Shown here: positions 39,417 through 47,707 of the stretch, piece after piece | How the letters are laid out: each line of letters opens with the position of its first letter | How positions within the stretch are numbered: position 1 is the stretch's first letter | Assembly (NCBI RefSeq): GCF_927798115.1 | Contig: NZ_CAKMMG010000001.1 | Coordinates: forward strand, 868,001 to 932,000 | DNA from: Paenibacillus auburnensis | Lineage (GTDB): Bacteria; Bacillota; Bacilli; Paenibacillales; Paenibacillaceae | DNA length: 64,000 nt | Direction: 5' to 3' | Notes under the pieces: model-generated | Told to the model about the DNA's origin: nothing | The model's database searches: none | The model's input: only the letters and a program-made list of their open reading frames with translations | Made by a program: the position numbers and the translations under genes

Positions 39417-40082
39417 ATGAATACTGAATTGTACGAAAAACTCGCTAAATTGCAGTGGCTTTTGCAGAGGAAGCATTTTAAAACACACAACGCTGTTGGC
39501 CCTATGGCTGATACATCCCGCGGGCAAGGCCGGATACTGGCGTTTCTCAGGATGAAGGACGCGATCAGCACCAAAGATTTATCCTATATGCTGGACATTC
39601 GTGTATCATCCCTCAATGAATTGCTGGCAAAATTGGAAAAGGCCGAATATATCACCCGTAAACCCTCAGAAACAGATAAACGCATCATGCTGATTTATCT
39701 GACACCTAAAGGACAAACCGAAGAAGAACACGAAATAGACAGCAGCGACATCTTTTCATGCTTATCTCCGGAAGAGCAGGTTACCTTCGGGGAATATCTC
39801 TTACGCGTAACTACAGCTTTGGAGGAGGAACTTGGAACTGAAGTAGAACGTGACGAAATGGCGAGCTGGCTGGAGGCTGCTAAAGAGCGTATTGGTGCTG
39901 AGGAATTAGAAAAGCTAATGTCCATGCGCGGACAAATGCATAGAATGTGGGGAAATTCCGGGGACGAACGCTTTAGCAGAGGGTTCCCCGGGTTTGGCGG
40001 GGAAGGATTCGGCAGCGGTATGCAGGGATTTGGCCGGCCCTCCATGGATGGAAGAAATTCGCCGGACCCGGAAGATAAGTAA
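39417..40082 (+). CDS. MarR-family transcriptional repressor with Gly/Met-rich tail
   Basis: A 221-residue regulator. The winged helix covers about residues 35-105: GQGRILAFLRMKDAISTKDLSYML, RVSSLNELLAKLEKAEYITRK and the wing SETDKRIMLIYLTPKGQ. The helical dimerisation part follows. An atypical C-terminal tail (about residues 175-221) rich in Gly, Phe, Met and Arg makes it longer than the usual 140-170 residues. AGGAGG lies upstream, 13 bases from the ATG, a long gap. Three operator copies at its promoter imply autoregulation; the MATE transporter downstream is the likely target. Confidence 0.88.
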   Translation: MNTELYEKLAKLQWLLQRKHFKTHNAVGPMADTSRGQGRILAFLRMKDAISTKDLSYMLDIRVSSLNELLAKLEKAEYITRKPSETDKRIMLIYLTPKGQTEEEHEIDSSDIFSCLSPEEQVTFGEYLLRVTTALEEELGTEVERDEMASWLEAAKERIGAEELEKLMSMRGQMHRMWGNSGDERFSRGFPGFGGEGFGSGMQGFGRPSMDGRNSPDPEDK

Positions 40083-40237
40083 GCAAACCACTTATAGTAA
40101 ACAGCAGAGCGCTGCCTTACCTAAAGCCGTTAAGCGGTGCCCTTGTTTAATTGCGCTTATTTTTACTGAAAAATGAATGGCATCAATGTCGTTACGGCTC
40201 AGTGGGTTACTGGGCAGAATGTATCCCCGAATTATAG

Positions 40238-40249
40238 TTAGAATTCTAA
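40238..40249 (+). promoter_or_regulatory. Palindrome before the MATE gene
   Basis: TTAGAATTCTAA is a perfect 12-base palindrome 20 bases before the transporter start. It differs from the GGTACC operators upstream, so a different regulator could bind. No clear promoter boxes were seen in the 186-base gap. Confidence 0.35.
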
Positions 40250-40268
40250 TTGTTTGATCAAAAATTAA

Positions 40269-41651
40269 ATGATAAAACAGAAGAAAGTGGTGACCCGCAT
40301 GGATACAGAAAATCTCCATTACTTTGAAAAAGCACCGATTGCAAAAGCAGTCGCTCATTTCGCTTTACCGATGATGTTAGGCACGTCAATGAGCGTCATC
40401 TATTCCATCTTAAACGCTTTTTTCATTGGTACCCTTAATAACACTGCCATGTTAACCGCATTGGCACTAACCTTGCCGTTATTCGCGGTCATTATGGCGC
40501 TGGGCAACTTGATTGGCGTCGGCAGCAGTGCATTCATCTCCCGTCTGCTGGGAGAGAAAAGATATGCAGATGTTAAGCATGTTTCTTCCTTCGCTTTTTA
40601 CAGCAGTTTAGTTATCGGACTTATCGCCATGGCTATTGGACTTCCGCTCATCGATTCCATCGTTCATGGCCTGGGGGCAACGCCTGACTCCTTCGGGTTT
40701 ACCAAGGACTATGTCACAATTATGCTTATAGGTTCACCATTCGTCGTATTATTCTTCACGCTGGAGAATATCGTACGCTCGGAGGGTGCAGCAATTACAT
40801 CAATGATAGGTATGCTCCTTAGCGTTGTCGTGAATATTATTCTTGATGCACTAGTCATCTTCGTCTTCCATTGGGATGTGATTGGTGTTGCATCTGCTAC
40901 GGTCATTTCTAATCTGGTTGCAAGTGCTTATTACACCTACCATATAGGCTATAAGAGCCGGTTTTTAACGATCTCAATCAAACAATTCATGCCTTCCAAG
41001 GATATTCTGAGCAATGTCTTCAAAATCGGCGTACCTGTCTTTGTGATGAGTATATTCATGGGTGCAATGTCACTCATCTTCAACCGTTATCTTGTCCAGT
41101 ATGGGGAGCAGGCGATAGCAGGGTTCGGACTATCTTCGCGTCTGCTGCAATTTCCCGAGTTAATTCTGATGGGCTTAAGCGAAGGAGTCGTGCCGCTCAT
41201 TGCCTTCTCTTTTACAGCAAATAGATTGCGCATGAAGCATACCATTCAATTCACGATTAAAACGATTTTCGCTTTAGCCGTTGTGTTCGGTGTGATCGTC
41301 TATCTGATCTCGGACCACTTAATTGGTTTATTTACGAATGACCCGCAATTAATTGAAATGGGCAGCTATATTCTGCATGTGACGTTTTTGTCCTTGTTCA
41401 TTACAGGAATGACGTCGTTATTTACGGGGATTTTTCAGGCCACAGCACAAGGGACCGCCGCCTTTATAATGTCAATCATTCAAGGCATTACTCTGATCCC
41501 TGTGCTCTATATCGCCAACCGGATGAACGGTTTCCACGGGGTAGTGTGGTCGCTAGTTATTTCGGATGTCGCCGCGTTCCTTGTCGGTGCCAGCATGCTC
41601 TATATGCTGCGTACGAAATTGCAGCCGGATTTAGATCATTTAGCCCAATAG
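40269..41651 (+). CDS. MATE-family efflux transporter
   Basis: A 460-residue, 12-span multidrug and toxic-compound extrusion protein of the NorM/DinF superfamily, expected to use Na+ or H+ to export cationic drugs. The two similar halves each begin with a helix like FALPMMLGTSMSVIYSILNAFFIGTL and VFKIGVPVFVMSIFMGAMSLIFNRYL. Also seen are ISRLLGEKRYADVKHVSSFAFY and LTGIFQATAQGTAA-type segments. ATG 40269 is used; ATG 40299 (MDTENLHYFEKAPIAKAV) is equally credible and has GTGGTGA nearby. It follows the MarR gene in the same direction. Confidence 0.88.
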   Translation: MIKQKKVVTRMDTENLHYFEKAPIAKAVAHFALPMMLGTSMSVIYSILNAFFIGTLNNTAMLTALALTLPLFAVIMALGNLIGVGSSAFISRLLGEKRYADVKHVSSFAFYSSLVIGLIAMAIGLPLIDSIVHGLGATPDSFGFTKDYVTIMLIGSPFVVLFFTLENIVRSEGAAITSMIGMLLSVVVNIILDALVIFVFHWDVIGVASATVISNLVASAYYTYHIGYKSRFLTISIKQFMPSKDILSNVFKIGVPVFVMSIFMGAMSLIFNRYLVQYGEQAIAGFGLSSRLLQFPELILMGLSEGVVPLIAFSFTANRLRMKHTIQFTIKTIFALAVVFGVIVYLISDHLIGLFTNDPQLIEMGSYILHVTFLSLFITGMTSLFTGIFQATAQGTAAFIMSIIQGITLIPVLYIANRMNGFHGVVWSLVISDVAAFLVGASMLYMLRTKLQPDLDHLAQ

Positions 41652-41671
41652 GATTTGGTGGCTGCATAATT

Positions 41672-41697
41672 ACAGCTGTAAGAACCACAATAAGCAA
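41672..41697 (+). repeat. 26-base repeat, copy 2 (upstream of LTA-synthase-like gene)
   Basis: Second copy of the repeat found at 22361-22386, 24 of 26 bases identical and in the same orientation. It ends 30 bases before the gene at 41728, as the first copy ends 31 bases before its gene. Confidence 0.7.
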
Positions 41698-41727
41698 AGC
41701 AGCATGAAGCAAAAGAAAGGGAATCAA

Positions 41728-43050
41728 ATGCTACGTAAATTATACTTCCGGAGAACGGCTATACTGCTGATGGTGTTTCTCTTCAGTATGGCTGATCTTA
41801 AATTCAAAGCTTTAGGCGGCCCGCTTCCAATCAAACTGTTTGAATATAAGAAGGTCAGCCAAAAAGCTTACTTCGGTGCAGGTAGCGGATATAACCTGAT
41901 TGTAGTTCAGCTTGAATCATTTCAAAATTTTCTTGTGAATCTGTCGGTCCAAGGGCAGGAAGTCACTCCAAATTTAAATAAGCTAGCGGCCAAAAGCTTC
42001 TATTTCCCTAATGTTTTTTCACAAATAGGGCGGGGGAATACCTCAGATGCCGAATTCACGAGCAACACTTCTATTTACCCTGTAGGAGATCCGGCCATGT
42101 CGTCCAAGTACGCAGACCGTGACCTTCCCAGCATAGCAAAGCTACTGCACGCCAAGGGTTATATTGCTAACACTTTCCATGTTAATGAGGTAAGCTTTTG
42201 GAACCGGAACCGGCTGTATCCGGCATTAGGCTTCGATAAGTATTATGATAAACCCTATTTTAAGAAAGAAATCTTTAACCGCTATGGAGCCTCCGATGAA
42301 GAATTATATACGGTGGCTATCGAAAAGCTGCAGTCGCTACATAGAAACAATAAGCTGTTTTATGCACAACTGGTTACTGTATCCAGTCACTCTCCCTTTA
42401 ATATACCTAAAGCCAGCAGGAGATTGAAGTTAAACAAGGACCTGAACGGAAAACTACTGGGTAATTATCTTACGGCTGTTAACTATGCGGACTATGCACT
42501 TGGCACCTTTATTGAGAAGCTTAAACATGCCGGGCTTTGGGACCAGAGTGTACTGGTTGTATATGGGGATCATTTCGGATTAAGCAAAAAGAAATATAAT
42601 CCCGAGAAGATCAGCCAAACCTTTGGCATCCGTTATCACAAGCAGATCAGCACACTAAACATTCCGCTCCTTATTCATCTGCCGGGGAAACACTCGGGGC
42701 ATAGAGTTGAGCTTACGGGGGGGCAAACGGATATCCTCCCTACAGTTGCAAACATTATGGGAATGGATTTGAAAAGCTTAGGATTCACAGCTTTCGGTCA
42801 GGATTTGCTGAATGTAAAGCATAATACAATAGGGGTCCGGTATTATTTGCCGACCGGATCATTCTTAAATGATGAAATCCTCTTTATACCCGGTAAAAAA
42901 GGGTTTGAGGACGGGACCGCGACCTCCATAAAAAGCTTCAAAAAAATAAAAAACACTGCGCCCTACAGATCTGAATATGAGAAAATCATTGAACGTATGA
43001 AGCAATCTGACGCATATGTAAAACAACTCCCTGTTCAACTTAATGGATAA
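41728..43050 (+). CDS. Lipoteichoic-acid-synthase-like sulfatase-fold protein with a single anchor
   Basis: A 440-residue member of the LtaS/phosphoglycerol transferase family. The extracellular catalytic domain is complete: NLIVVQLESFQNFLV (metal-binding Glu), GRGNTSDAEFTSNTSIYP with the catalytic Thr of the family's GxTSDxEF motif, FHVNEVSFWNRNRLYPALGFD, TVSSHSPF, VVYGDHFGLS and GGQTDILPTVANIMG. LtaS proteins are about 640 residues with five membrane spans; here only one short hydrophobic segment (about residues 9-24) precedes the domain. GAAAGG is seven bases before 41728, preferred over ATG 41704. It could be a processed-like or specialised glycerophosphate transferase. The substrate is not certain. 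Confidence 0.82.
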   Translation: MLRKLYFRRTAILLMVFLFSMADLKFKALGGPLPIKLFEYKKVSQKAYFGAGSGYNLIVVQLESFQNFLVNLSVQGQEVTPNLNKLAAKSFYFPNVFSQIGRGNTSDAEFTSNTSIYPVGDPAMSSKYADRDLPSIAKLLHAKGYIANTFHVNEVSFWNRNRLYPALGFDKYYDKPYFKKEIFNRYGASDEELYTVAIEKLQSLHRNNKLFYAQLVTVSSHSPFNIPKASRRLKLNKDLNGKLLGNYLTAVNYADYALGTFIEKLKHAGLWDQSVLVVYGDHFGLSKKKYNPEKISQTFGIRYHKQISTLNIPLLIHLPGKHSGHRVELTGGQTDILPTVANIMGMDLKSLGFTAFGQDLLNVKHNTIGVRYYLPTGSFLNDEILFIPGKKGFEDGTATSIKSFKKIKNTAPYRSEYEKIIERMKQSDAYVKQLPVQLNG

Positions 43051-43116
43051 GAAGGTTATCGATGGGAAAAATAACCTTGGGTACTGCCTGCCCAATAACA
43101 ATCTGGAGGGAACCAT

Positions 43117-43428
43117 ATGAAGAAGGCTGCTGCATTCGCATCAGTTGTTTGTCTTAGTTTGGTATTAAGTATTCCGGCATTTGCAAACCAGGAGCAGACA
43201 AATCAGGGTACTCAAGTACGATTCGTGGTCAACCAAACCAATGGCAACTTGAATACAAACAATGGTAATGTAACGGGGAATCAGAATACAACAGCAGCTA
43301 AAGGGGATGGAAATTACAGAGCCCAGGCAGTTGGAGATAATGACCGGGACACCAATTGGAGCTGGTTAGGGCTTTTAGGTTTACTCGGACTTGCAGGGTT
43401 ACGGAAGAAAAGCCACGAGAGAAGCTAA
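43117..43428 (+). CDS. Secreted WGxxGxxG-type small protein
   Basis: A 103-residue exported protein. A signal peptide (cleaved near AFANQ, residue 24) precedes an Asn/Gln/Thr/Gly-rich disordered middle (NQTNGNLNTNNGNVTGNQN). The end, NWSWLGLLGLLGLAGLRKK, is the short Trp-Gly-x-x-Gly hydrophobic segment plus basic tail found in small Bacillota surface proteins and thought to act as a sorting or anchoring signal. Its function is unknown. CTGGAGG precedes the ATG. It lies 66 bases after the LtaS-like gene and could be co-transcribed; a long perfect hairpin follows. Confidence 0.78.
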   Translation: MKKAAAFASVVCLSLVLSIPAFANQEQTNQGTQVRFVVNQTNGNLNTNNGNVTGNQNTTAAKGDGNYRAQAVGDNDRDTNWSWLGLLGLLGLAGLRKKSHERS

Positions 43429-43439
43429 GCTTCGGAACA

Positions 43440-43490
43440 TCACAAAGATATCCCATAAGCAGCATAGCGGCTTATGGGATATCTTTGTGA
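43440..43490. terminator. 21-bp perfect hairpin
   Basis: TCACAAAGATATCCCATAAGC pairs completely with its reverse complement around the 9-base loop AGCATAGCG. It begins 11 bases after the WGxxGxxG gene. There is no T run on the plus strand, so it may act as an mRNA-stabilising or processing structure rather than a classical terminator. The rest of the gap to 43597 shows nothing clear. Confidence 0.7.
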
Positions 43491-43596
43491 GATGCATTGA
43501 GGAGAAAGAATGTTTCTATATGGTATTTAAGAGGTATATAGAACTGATTGATCCTAATATTCTATTTTAAATGTATTTCTAATTGGAGCTGAATTA

Positions 43597-43980
43597 ATGA
43601 CAGAATCCCAAGATAATATGCCTATCAAGTTCTACATTCCGGTAGCAGAGGTGTTTTACTCTTTCCCAATTCACTTTCTGCGTATCGCCTCATTAACCCC
43701 TTACGATAAAAGCCTTTCGAGAATACTTAATGCCCTTAAGGAGAATCAGGTTACAACACTTGAAATGGCTATAGATACTACTGTTAATCACTTAAGAAGT
43801 TCCAGGAATATCGGAGAAAAGGGCATTTTAGTGTTAATAAATCTTTTGGAAAACATATCTCAAAAACCTGAATTAGTTATACATACTGATCATCTTGATC
43901 CCGTTCTTAGAAACGAGTTGGAACAATTTAAGCAGATCCCTTCAATAAAGAAGCAGCTCATCGAAATGGGCATTGTTTAG
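43597..43980 (+). CDS. Hypothetical protein with alpha-CTD-like helix-hairpin-helix segment
   Basis: A 127-residue soluble protein without a signal peptide. The middle (LSRILNALKENQVTTLEMAIDTTVNHLRSSRNIGEKGI, given by its parts LNALKENQVTTLEMA and LRSSRNIGEKG) resembles the C-terminal domain of the RNA polymerase alpha subunit, where an RN-x-G-x-K turn contacts DNA. The N-terminal 35 residues and the last 40 are not recognised. A role in binding DNA or polymerase is inference only. No strong ribosome site is seen; the closest purines are TTGGAG ahead of ATG 43597. Confidence 0.6.
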   Translation: MTESQDNMPIKFYIPVAEVFYSFPIHFLRIASLTPYDKSLSRILNALKENQVTTLEMAIDTTVNHLRSSRNIGEKGILVLINLLENISQKPELVIHTDHLDPVLRNELEQFKQIPSIKKQLIEMGIV

Positions 43981-44055
43981 GTACAAGATGTATGATCCGC
44001 AGCTCCCAAACATAAAGTGTACAAGGTAGTACCTTTTATGGGGGAGTGAGGAAGG

Positions 44056-44691
44056 TTGAGCGTCCAGCTGCTGCTCAGTTATATTTTCTTGGGTTTAACA
44101 TTAGCCGCGCCCATGGGGCCGGTAAATTCTGCACGTTTGGACAAGGGAATCAAGAATGGATTCTGGAATGCGTGGAGTGTCGGGGCCGGCTCGATGATCG
44201 CTGACGGCATCTTTATGCTGCTTATTTACCTGGGAATGGTCCGGTTTCTGAATTTGCCAGAAATTCAAATATTCCTATGGCTTTTTGGAGGCTTGGTACT
44301 GGTGTATTCAGGGGTTGAAAGTATTATTTCTGCTGAAAAAATCGATATTCAAGCAACCATGCGCAATAAAGAGTCGTTAACGAAAAGCTTTATGACCGGT
44401 TTTATGGTCTCGATCACAAGCCCTTTATCCATATTGTTCTGGCTCGGCATTTACGGCTCCATTCTGGCTAAAACGGCTTCGGCTTATGGCACCACACACT
44501 TGCTAGTTTACAGCAGTATGATATTTCTCGGGCTTGCGCTCTGGGATCTGACAGTTGCTTCCCTGACAACGGGGCTACGGCGATTTTTGAATGATCCTAT
44601 GCTGAAGTGGATTTCAATGATTTCAGGCACCTCATTAATCGGGTTCGGGGTCTATTTCTGCATACAGGGGATCAAAGCGCTGGCGGGTTAA
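44056..44691 (+). CDS. LysE/RhtB-family amino acid exporter
   Basis: A 211-residue membrane protein with about six spans. The N-terminal signature LTLAAPMGPVNSARLDKGIKNGFWNAWSVGAGSMIADG is that of the LysE superfamily (PGP motif as PMGP), and FMVSITSPLSILFWLGIYG corresponds to the re-entrant NP(N/K)xxxF region. Such proteins export amino acids or related solutes. The start is a TTG at 44056 with GGGGAGTGAGGAAGG upstream. It precedes asnA by about 100 bases, which suggests asparagine or aspartate as a candidate substrate, but this is inferred from position. Confidence 0.85.
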   Translation: MSVQLLLSYIFLGLTLAAPMGPVNSARLDKGIKNGFWNAWSVGAGSMIADGIFMLLIYLGMVRFLNLPEIQIFLWLFGGLVLVYSGVESIISAEKIDIQATMRNKESLTKSFMTGFMVSITSPLSILFWLGIYGSILAKTASAYGTTHLLVYSSMIFLGLALWDLTVASLTTGLRRFLNDPMLKWISMISGTSLIGFGVYFCIQGIKALAG

Positions 44692-44793
44692 CCAATTTGG
44701 CTGTAACCCTTTTTCTTCTTGCTCATAAAATACATGGGTACTACGAGGGCTCTTGCCCATAAATTATATGAGATCATTGGAGGAAAATCTAAT

Positions 44794-45804
44794 ATGCCTA
44801 CTGTAAGCATCCCCAAAGGCTACGAATCTTTACTGAATTTGAATCAGACTGAAAGAGCAATAAAGCTCACGAAAGAGTTCTTTGAGCAGGAATTAAGCCA
44901 TTCACTTAATCTGCAAAAAGTATCAGCCCCGCTTATAGTAAGGCAAGGAAACGGGATCAATGATAATCTGAACGGCGTGGAGCGGATCATTTCCTTTGAT
45001 GCGATCGATATTTCGGACGGACAGCTTGAAATTGTGCAGTCACTGGCCAAATGGAAACGGATGGCCTTAGACCGGTATCAATACCGGGCGGGAGAAGGAT
45101 TGTATACGAATATGAATGCTCTCCGAAGAGATGAAATTCAGGACAATCTGCACTCGATCTATGTAGATCAATGGGATTGGGAAAAGGTGATATTGCCTGA
45201 GCAGCGTGACCTTCATACTTTGAAATCTGCAGCGCTTCAAATCTTTCAAGCCATCAAAGCCACGGAAAAGTTTTTGGTTCAAGCATTTCCCGGACTGGAG
45301 CCTGTTCTCCCTGAAACCCTCTATTTTATTACCTCTCAGGAGCTGGAGGTTCTGTATCCGGAACTTTCGCCGAAAGAAAGGGAAAACTCAATCGCCAGAC
45401 GCTATGGTGCTGTTTTTATCATGCAAATTGGCGGTGAGCTGCTCTCCGGCAAGAAGCATGACGGCCGTGCTCCGGACTATGATGACTGGAATCTGAACGG
45501 AGATATTATACTGTGGTATCCTGTGCTGGAACAGGCATTTGAGGTCTCCTCTATGGGTATACGTGTAGATAAACAGCGTTTGGCGGAGCAGCTTCAGCTA
45601 TCCGGAGAAGAAGACAGGCAGAGTCTTGAATTCCATCAGCTCATTCTCCAAGACAAACTTCCGCTCTCGATAGGAGGCGGTATTGGACAATCTAGATTAT
45701 GCATGTTCCTGCTGAAGAAGGCTCATATCGGAGAGGTGCAAGCATCCGTATGGAACGAGCAGATTCTCCAGGAATGCAGGGATGGAAATATCAAGCTGCT
45801 GTAA
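44794..45804 (+). CDS. asnA: Aspartate-ammonia ligase (asparagine synthetase A)
   Basis: AsnA makes asparagine from aspartate, ammonia and ATP, and is a class II tRNA-synthetase-like enzyme in the cytosol. The 336-residue product begins MPTVSIPKGYESLLNLNQTE and carries the family signatures FEQELSHSLNLQKVSAPL, LNGVERIISFDAI, WKRMALDRYQYRAGEGLYTNMNALRRDE, YVDQWDWEKV, GKKHDGRAPDYDDWNLNGDI and the ATP-binding LPLSIGGGIGQSRLCM. The open frame begins at 44719, but TGGAGGA precedes 44794, the start matching the family. No T-box leader was visible. It ends at a terminator shared with the convergent permease. Confidence 0.94.
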   Translation: MPTVSIPKGYESLLNLNQTERAIKLTKEFFEQELSHSLNLQKVSAPLIVRQGNGINDNLNGVERIISFDAIDISDGQLEIVQSLAKWKRMALDRYQYRAGEGLYTNMNALRRDEIQDNLHSIYVDQWDWEKVILPEQRDLHTLKSAALQIFQAIKATEKFLVQAFPGLEPVLPETLYFITSQELEVLYPELSPKERENSIARRYGAVFIMQIGGELLSGKKHDGRAPDYDDWNLNGDIILWYPVLEQAFEVSSMGIRVDKQRLAEQLQLSGEEDRQSLEFHQLILQDKLPLSIGGGIGQSRLCMFLLKKAHIGEVQASVWNEQILQECRDGNIKLL

Positions 45805-45822
45805 TCCATAAACGCCCGTTCT

Positions 45823-45862
45823 ACAAGCAGTCACTCAAGGAGTGGGCTGCTTGTTCGTTTTT
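45823..45862. terminator. Terminator between asnA and the APC permease
   Basis: ACAAGCAGTCACTC pairs with GAGTGGGCTGCTTGT (one bulge), followed by TTTTT. It overlaps the 3' end of the convergent permease gene. Confidence 0.75.
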
Positions 45863-47214
45863 CCGGATTTATTCCAGACTCTCGTCATGATCCAGGTGAC
45901 AATCGCAATCAAGACAACAAGCACCACACTAACAAAGAAACCCAGACGGATACTCTTCTCCATAATCGTTCCCGTTACAGCCAGGACAAGCAGCAGCAGG
46001 CCGGTAATGGACAACCATTTATCTTTAACTTTCAGCTCCAAAACCTTGTAGGCAGATATGATAATGAACCCCCAATTGTACATCTGAAGAATTCCTGCCG
46101 CAGTGGTAATGTAGGCATAGATTTTTCCCGGCAGGAGTAGGGAGGTGACGACCGATGCCGATAACCCGAGAGCGGCAAGTGCCAATGAGGGCAGGGGCAG
46201 GCTCCGGAACTTAAGCTTCTTCTTAAAGATGCGCGGAGCGTCGCCATCCTTGGACAGCGTGACCAGCAGATTTGTAACGGCAAATAGAGAAGCCGTCATT
46301 GTGGAGAAACCTGCGGTCAGGATTGCTGCATTGAAGACATGGGGGAAGAAAGGCAGCTTATAACTGGAAAGAGCGGTCACAAACGGACTTTCTTTCTCGG
46401 TGATCGCTTCATAGGAGACCATAGTGACAACATATCCGATTGAAATTACATATATAATGGTCAGAACAACCAGCATGACTTGCCCGGCCTTAGGGGCATC
46501 CTCCTTGTTCTTCAATTGCATAGACATCAGGCCAATCGTTTCGATTCCGCCATAGGCAAAAAAGGCATACACCAGTGACGACCAGAATCCGCGGTATCCT
46601 GCAGGAAAGAAGGCTTTCACCCCGTTTGGTATTCCGGGCCTATTATCATTTCCGCCATGAATCCAGCCGATGAGAGCAATTCCAGCGAGGATAATGAACA
46701 TCACGATCGCAGCCGTCTTAGTCACCGCGAGGATGTTCTCCACTTTGTCGAACCCCTTGGTGCCCAGAAGAACCACCGCAATGGAGAGCACAGCATATAC
46801 AGCGGCGAATATCCATAACGGGATACCCGGGAACCAGAACCGGGATAGAATAGCGAGTGCAGTCAGCTGACTGCCCATTATCAGAATTTTGGAGCTCCAG
46901 TAGTTCCAGCCGCAGCTGAACCCGGCCCAGCGTCCAAAGGCCTTTTCGGCATAGAAACAAAAGGAACCCTCCTGGGGGTCGGCGGTTGTCATCAATGCGA
47001 GCAAATGATACACGATATACGTTCCTGCTGCGGCAAGAAGAAACGAGATCACTATGGAAGGCCCTGTAATTTTGATACCAAGGCCGGATCCCAGGAAATA
47101 ACCGGTTCCAATCGTACATCCGATACCCAGCAATGACAGCTGCCACCACTTCAAATCTCCGCTTTTTCCTTCTTTAGCGTTTGTCCCCTTACTCCTAGAC
47201 GATGATTGACTCAT
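45835..47214 (-). CDS. APC-family amino acid permease
   Basis: A 459-residue, 12-span amino acid transporter. Signatures are LKWWQLSLLGIGCTIGTGYFLGSGLGIKITGPS (helix 1 with the GxGxxxG backbone-binding break), FCFYAEKAFGRWAGFSCGWNYW, and FFAYGGIETIGLMSMQLKNKEDAPKA (helix 6 with the F-x-Y-x-G-x-E motif). The style resembles GABA, lysine and aromatic amino acid permeases. The frame is open to 47334, but AGGGGGTG fits the ATG at 47214, which starts MSQSSSRSKG. It is convergent with asnA. Confidence 0.88.
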   Translation of the reverse strand: MSQSSSRSKGTNAKEGKSGDLKWWQLSLLGIGCTIGTGYFLGSGLGIKITGPSIVISFLLAAAGTYIVYHLLALMTTADPQEGSFCFYAEKAFGRWAGFSCGWNYWSSKILIMGSQLTALAILSRFWFPGIPLWIFAAVYAVLSIAVVLLGTKGFDKVENILAVTKTAAIVMFIILAGIALIGWIHGGNDNRPGIPNGVKAFFPAGYRGFWSSLVYAFFAYGGIETIGLMSMQLKNKEDAPKAGQVMLVVLTIIYVISIGYVVTMVSYEAITEKESPFVTALSSYKLPFFPHVFNAAILTAGFSTMTASLFAVTNLLVTLSKDGDAPRIFKKKLKFRSLPLPSLALAALGLSASVVTSLLLPGKIYAYITTAAGILQMYNWGFIIISAYKVLELKVKDKWLSITGLLLLVLAVTGTIMEKSIRLGFFVSVVLVVLIAIVTWIMTRVWNKSGKTNKQPTP

Positions 47215-47360
47215 ATTACACCCCCTAAGCATGTAATGTGTATCATTAAATGCAGGTTTATACGATACATAGAGGATTAGTAAATGATACAAGCTGCGAG
47301 AAGGAGGATTGTGAATTTCTTGCATAAGCTCCACGTTTTAATGGAAAACTTCTGTAGTGC

Positions 47361-47378
47361 GAATCAATACATTGATTC
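47361..47378 (+). promoter_or_regulatory. Inverted repeat between divergent genes
   Basis: GAATCAAT-AC-ATTGATTC is a perfect 8-base inverted repeat 24 bases before the small gene at 47402 and 150 bases before the permease. It looks like an operator; no partner regulator is adjacent. Confidence 0.45.
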
Positions 47379-47401
47379 GATTACTTAGGAGGTTAAACCT
47401 T

Positions 47402-47590
47402 ATGACAACTCAGGATCCGCAGGAGCTTCTTAAGCTTAAGCACGAGCAGGATGACGAAAAAAGGCAGTTCACAAATTTCGCCCGGGCTGTCTCCGGCCAC
47501 GGTGAAGTTGAAGCAGGTCAGGAAAACAGTCATGACCGGCTGCCTGACGATCAAAACCGTATGAAATCTGTGGAGAACAGACAAAATTAA
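47402..47590 (+). CDS. Small hydrophilic protein of unknown function (62 aa)
   Basis: A 62-residue charged, glutamine- and glutamate-rich protein (MTTQDPQELLKLKHEQDDE at the start) with no membrane segment or cysteine. The ribosome site AGGAGG nine bases before the ATG and a strong terminator just after the stop support a real gene. The upstream in-frame GTG/ATG codons (from 47357) lie in an operator-like palindrome and are not preferred. The family is not recognised. Confidence 0.6.
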   Translation: MTTQDPQELLKLKHEQDDEKRQFTNFARAVSGHGEVEAGQENSHDRLPDDQNRMKSVENRQN

Positions 47591-47600
47591 GAAATAAAAA

Positions 47601-47629
47601 GAAGCCGATCCCTCAAAGGATCGGCTTTT
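47601..47629 (+). terminator. Rho-independent terminator
   Basis: AAGCCGATCC pairs with GGATCGGCTT around a short loop, followed by TTTT, 10 bases after the small gene. Confidence 0.88.
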
Positions 47630-47707
47630 AAAGGTTAACCCTGTTACATATTAATAAGTTCTAATGTTCATATTAACCTTAACTCAAGGTGAACGGGGGA
47701 CGATGCA

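Noticed and set aside
44692..44793. T-box leader for asnA
   Set aside because: The gap is only about 100 bases, with no T-box sequence and no terminator/antiterminator pair.
47641..47707. Sigma-G promoter before the germination operon
   Set aside because: CATATTA-like -10 boxes occur twice, but no convincing -35 box stands at 17-18 bases, so no site was called.
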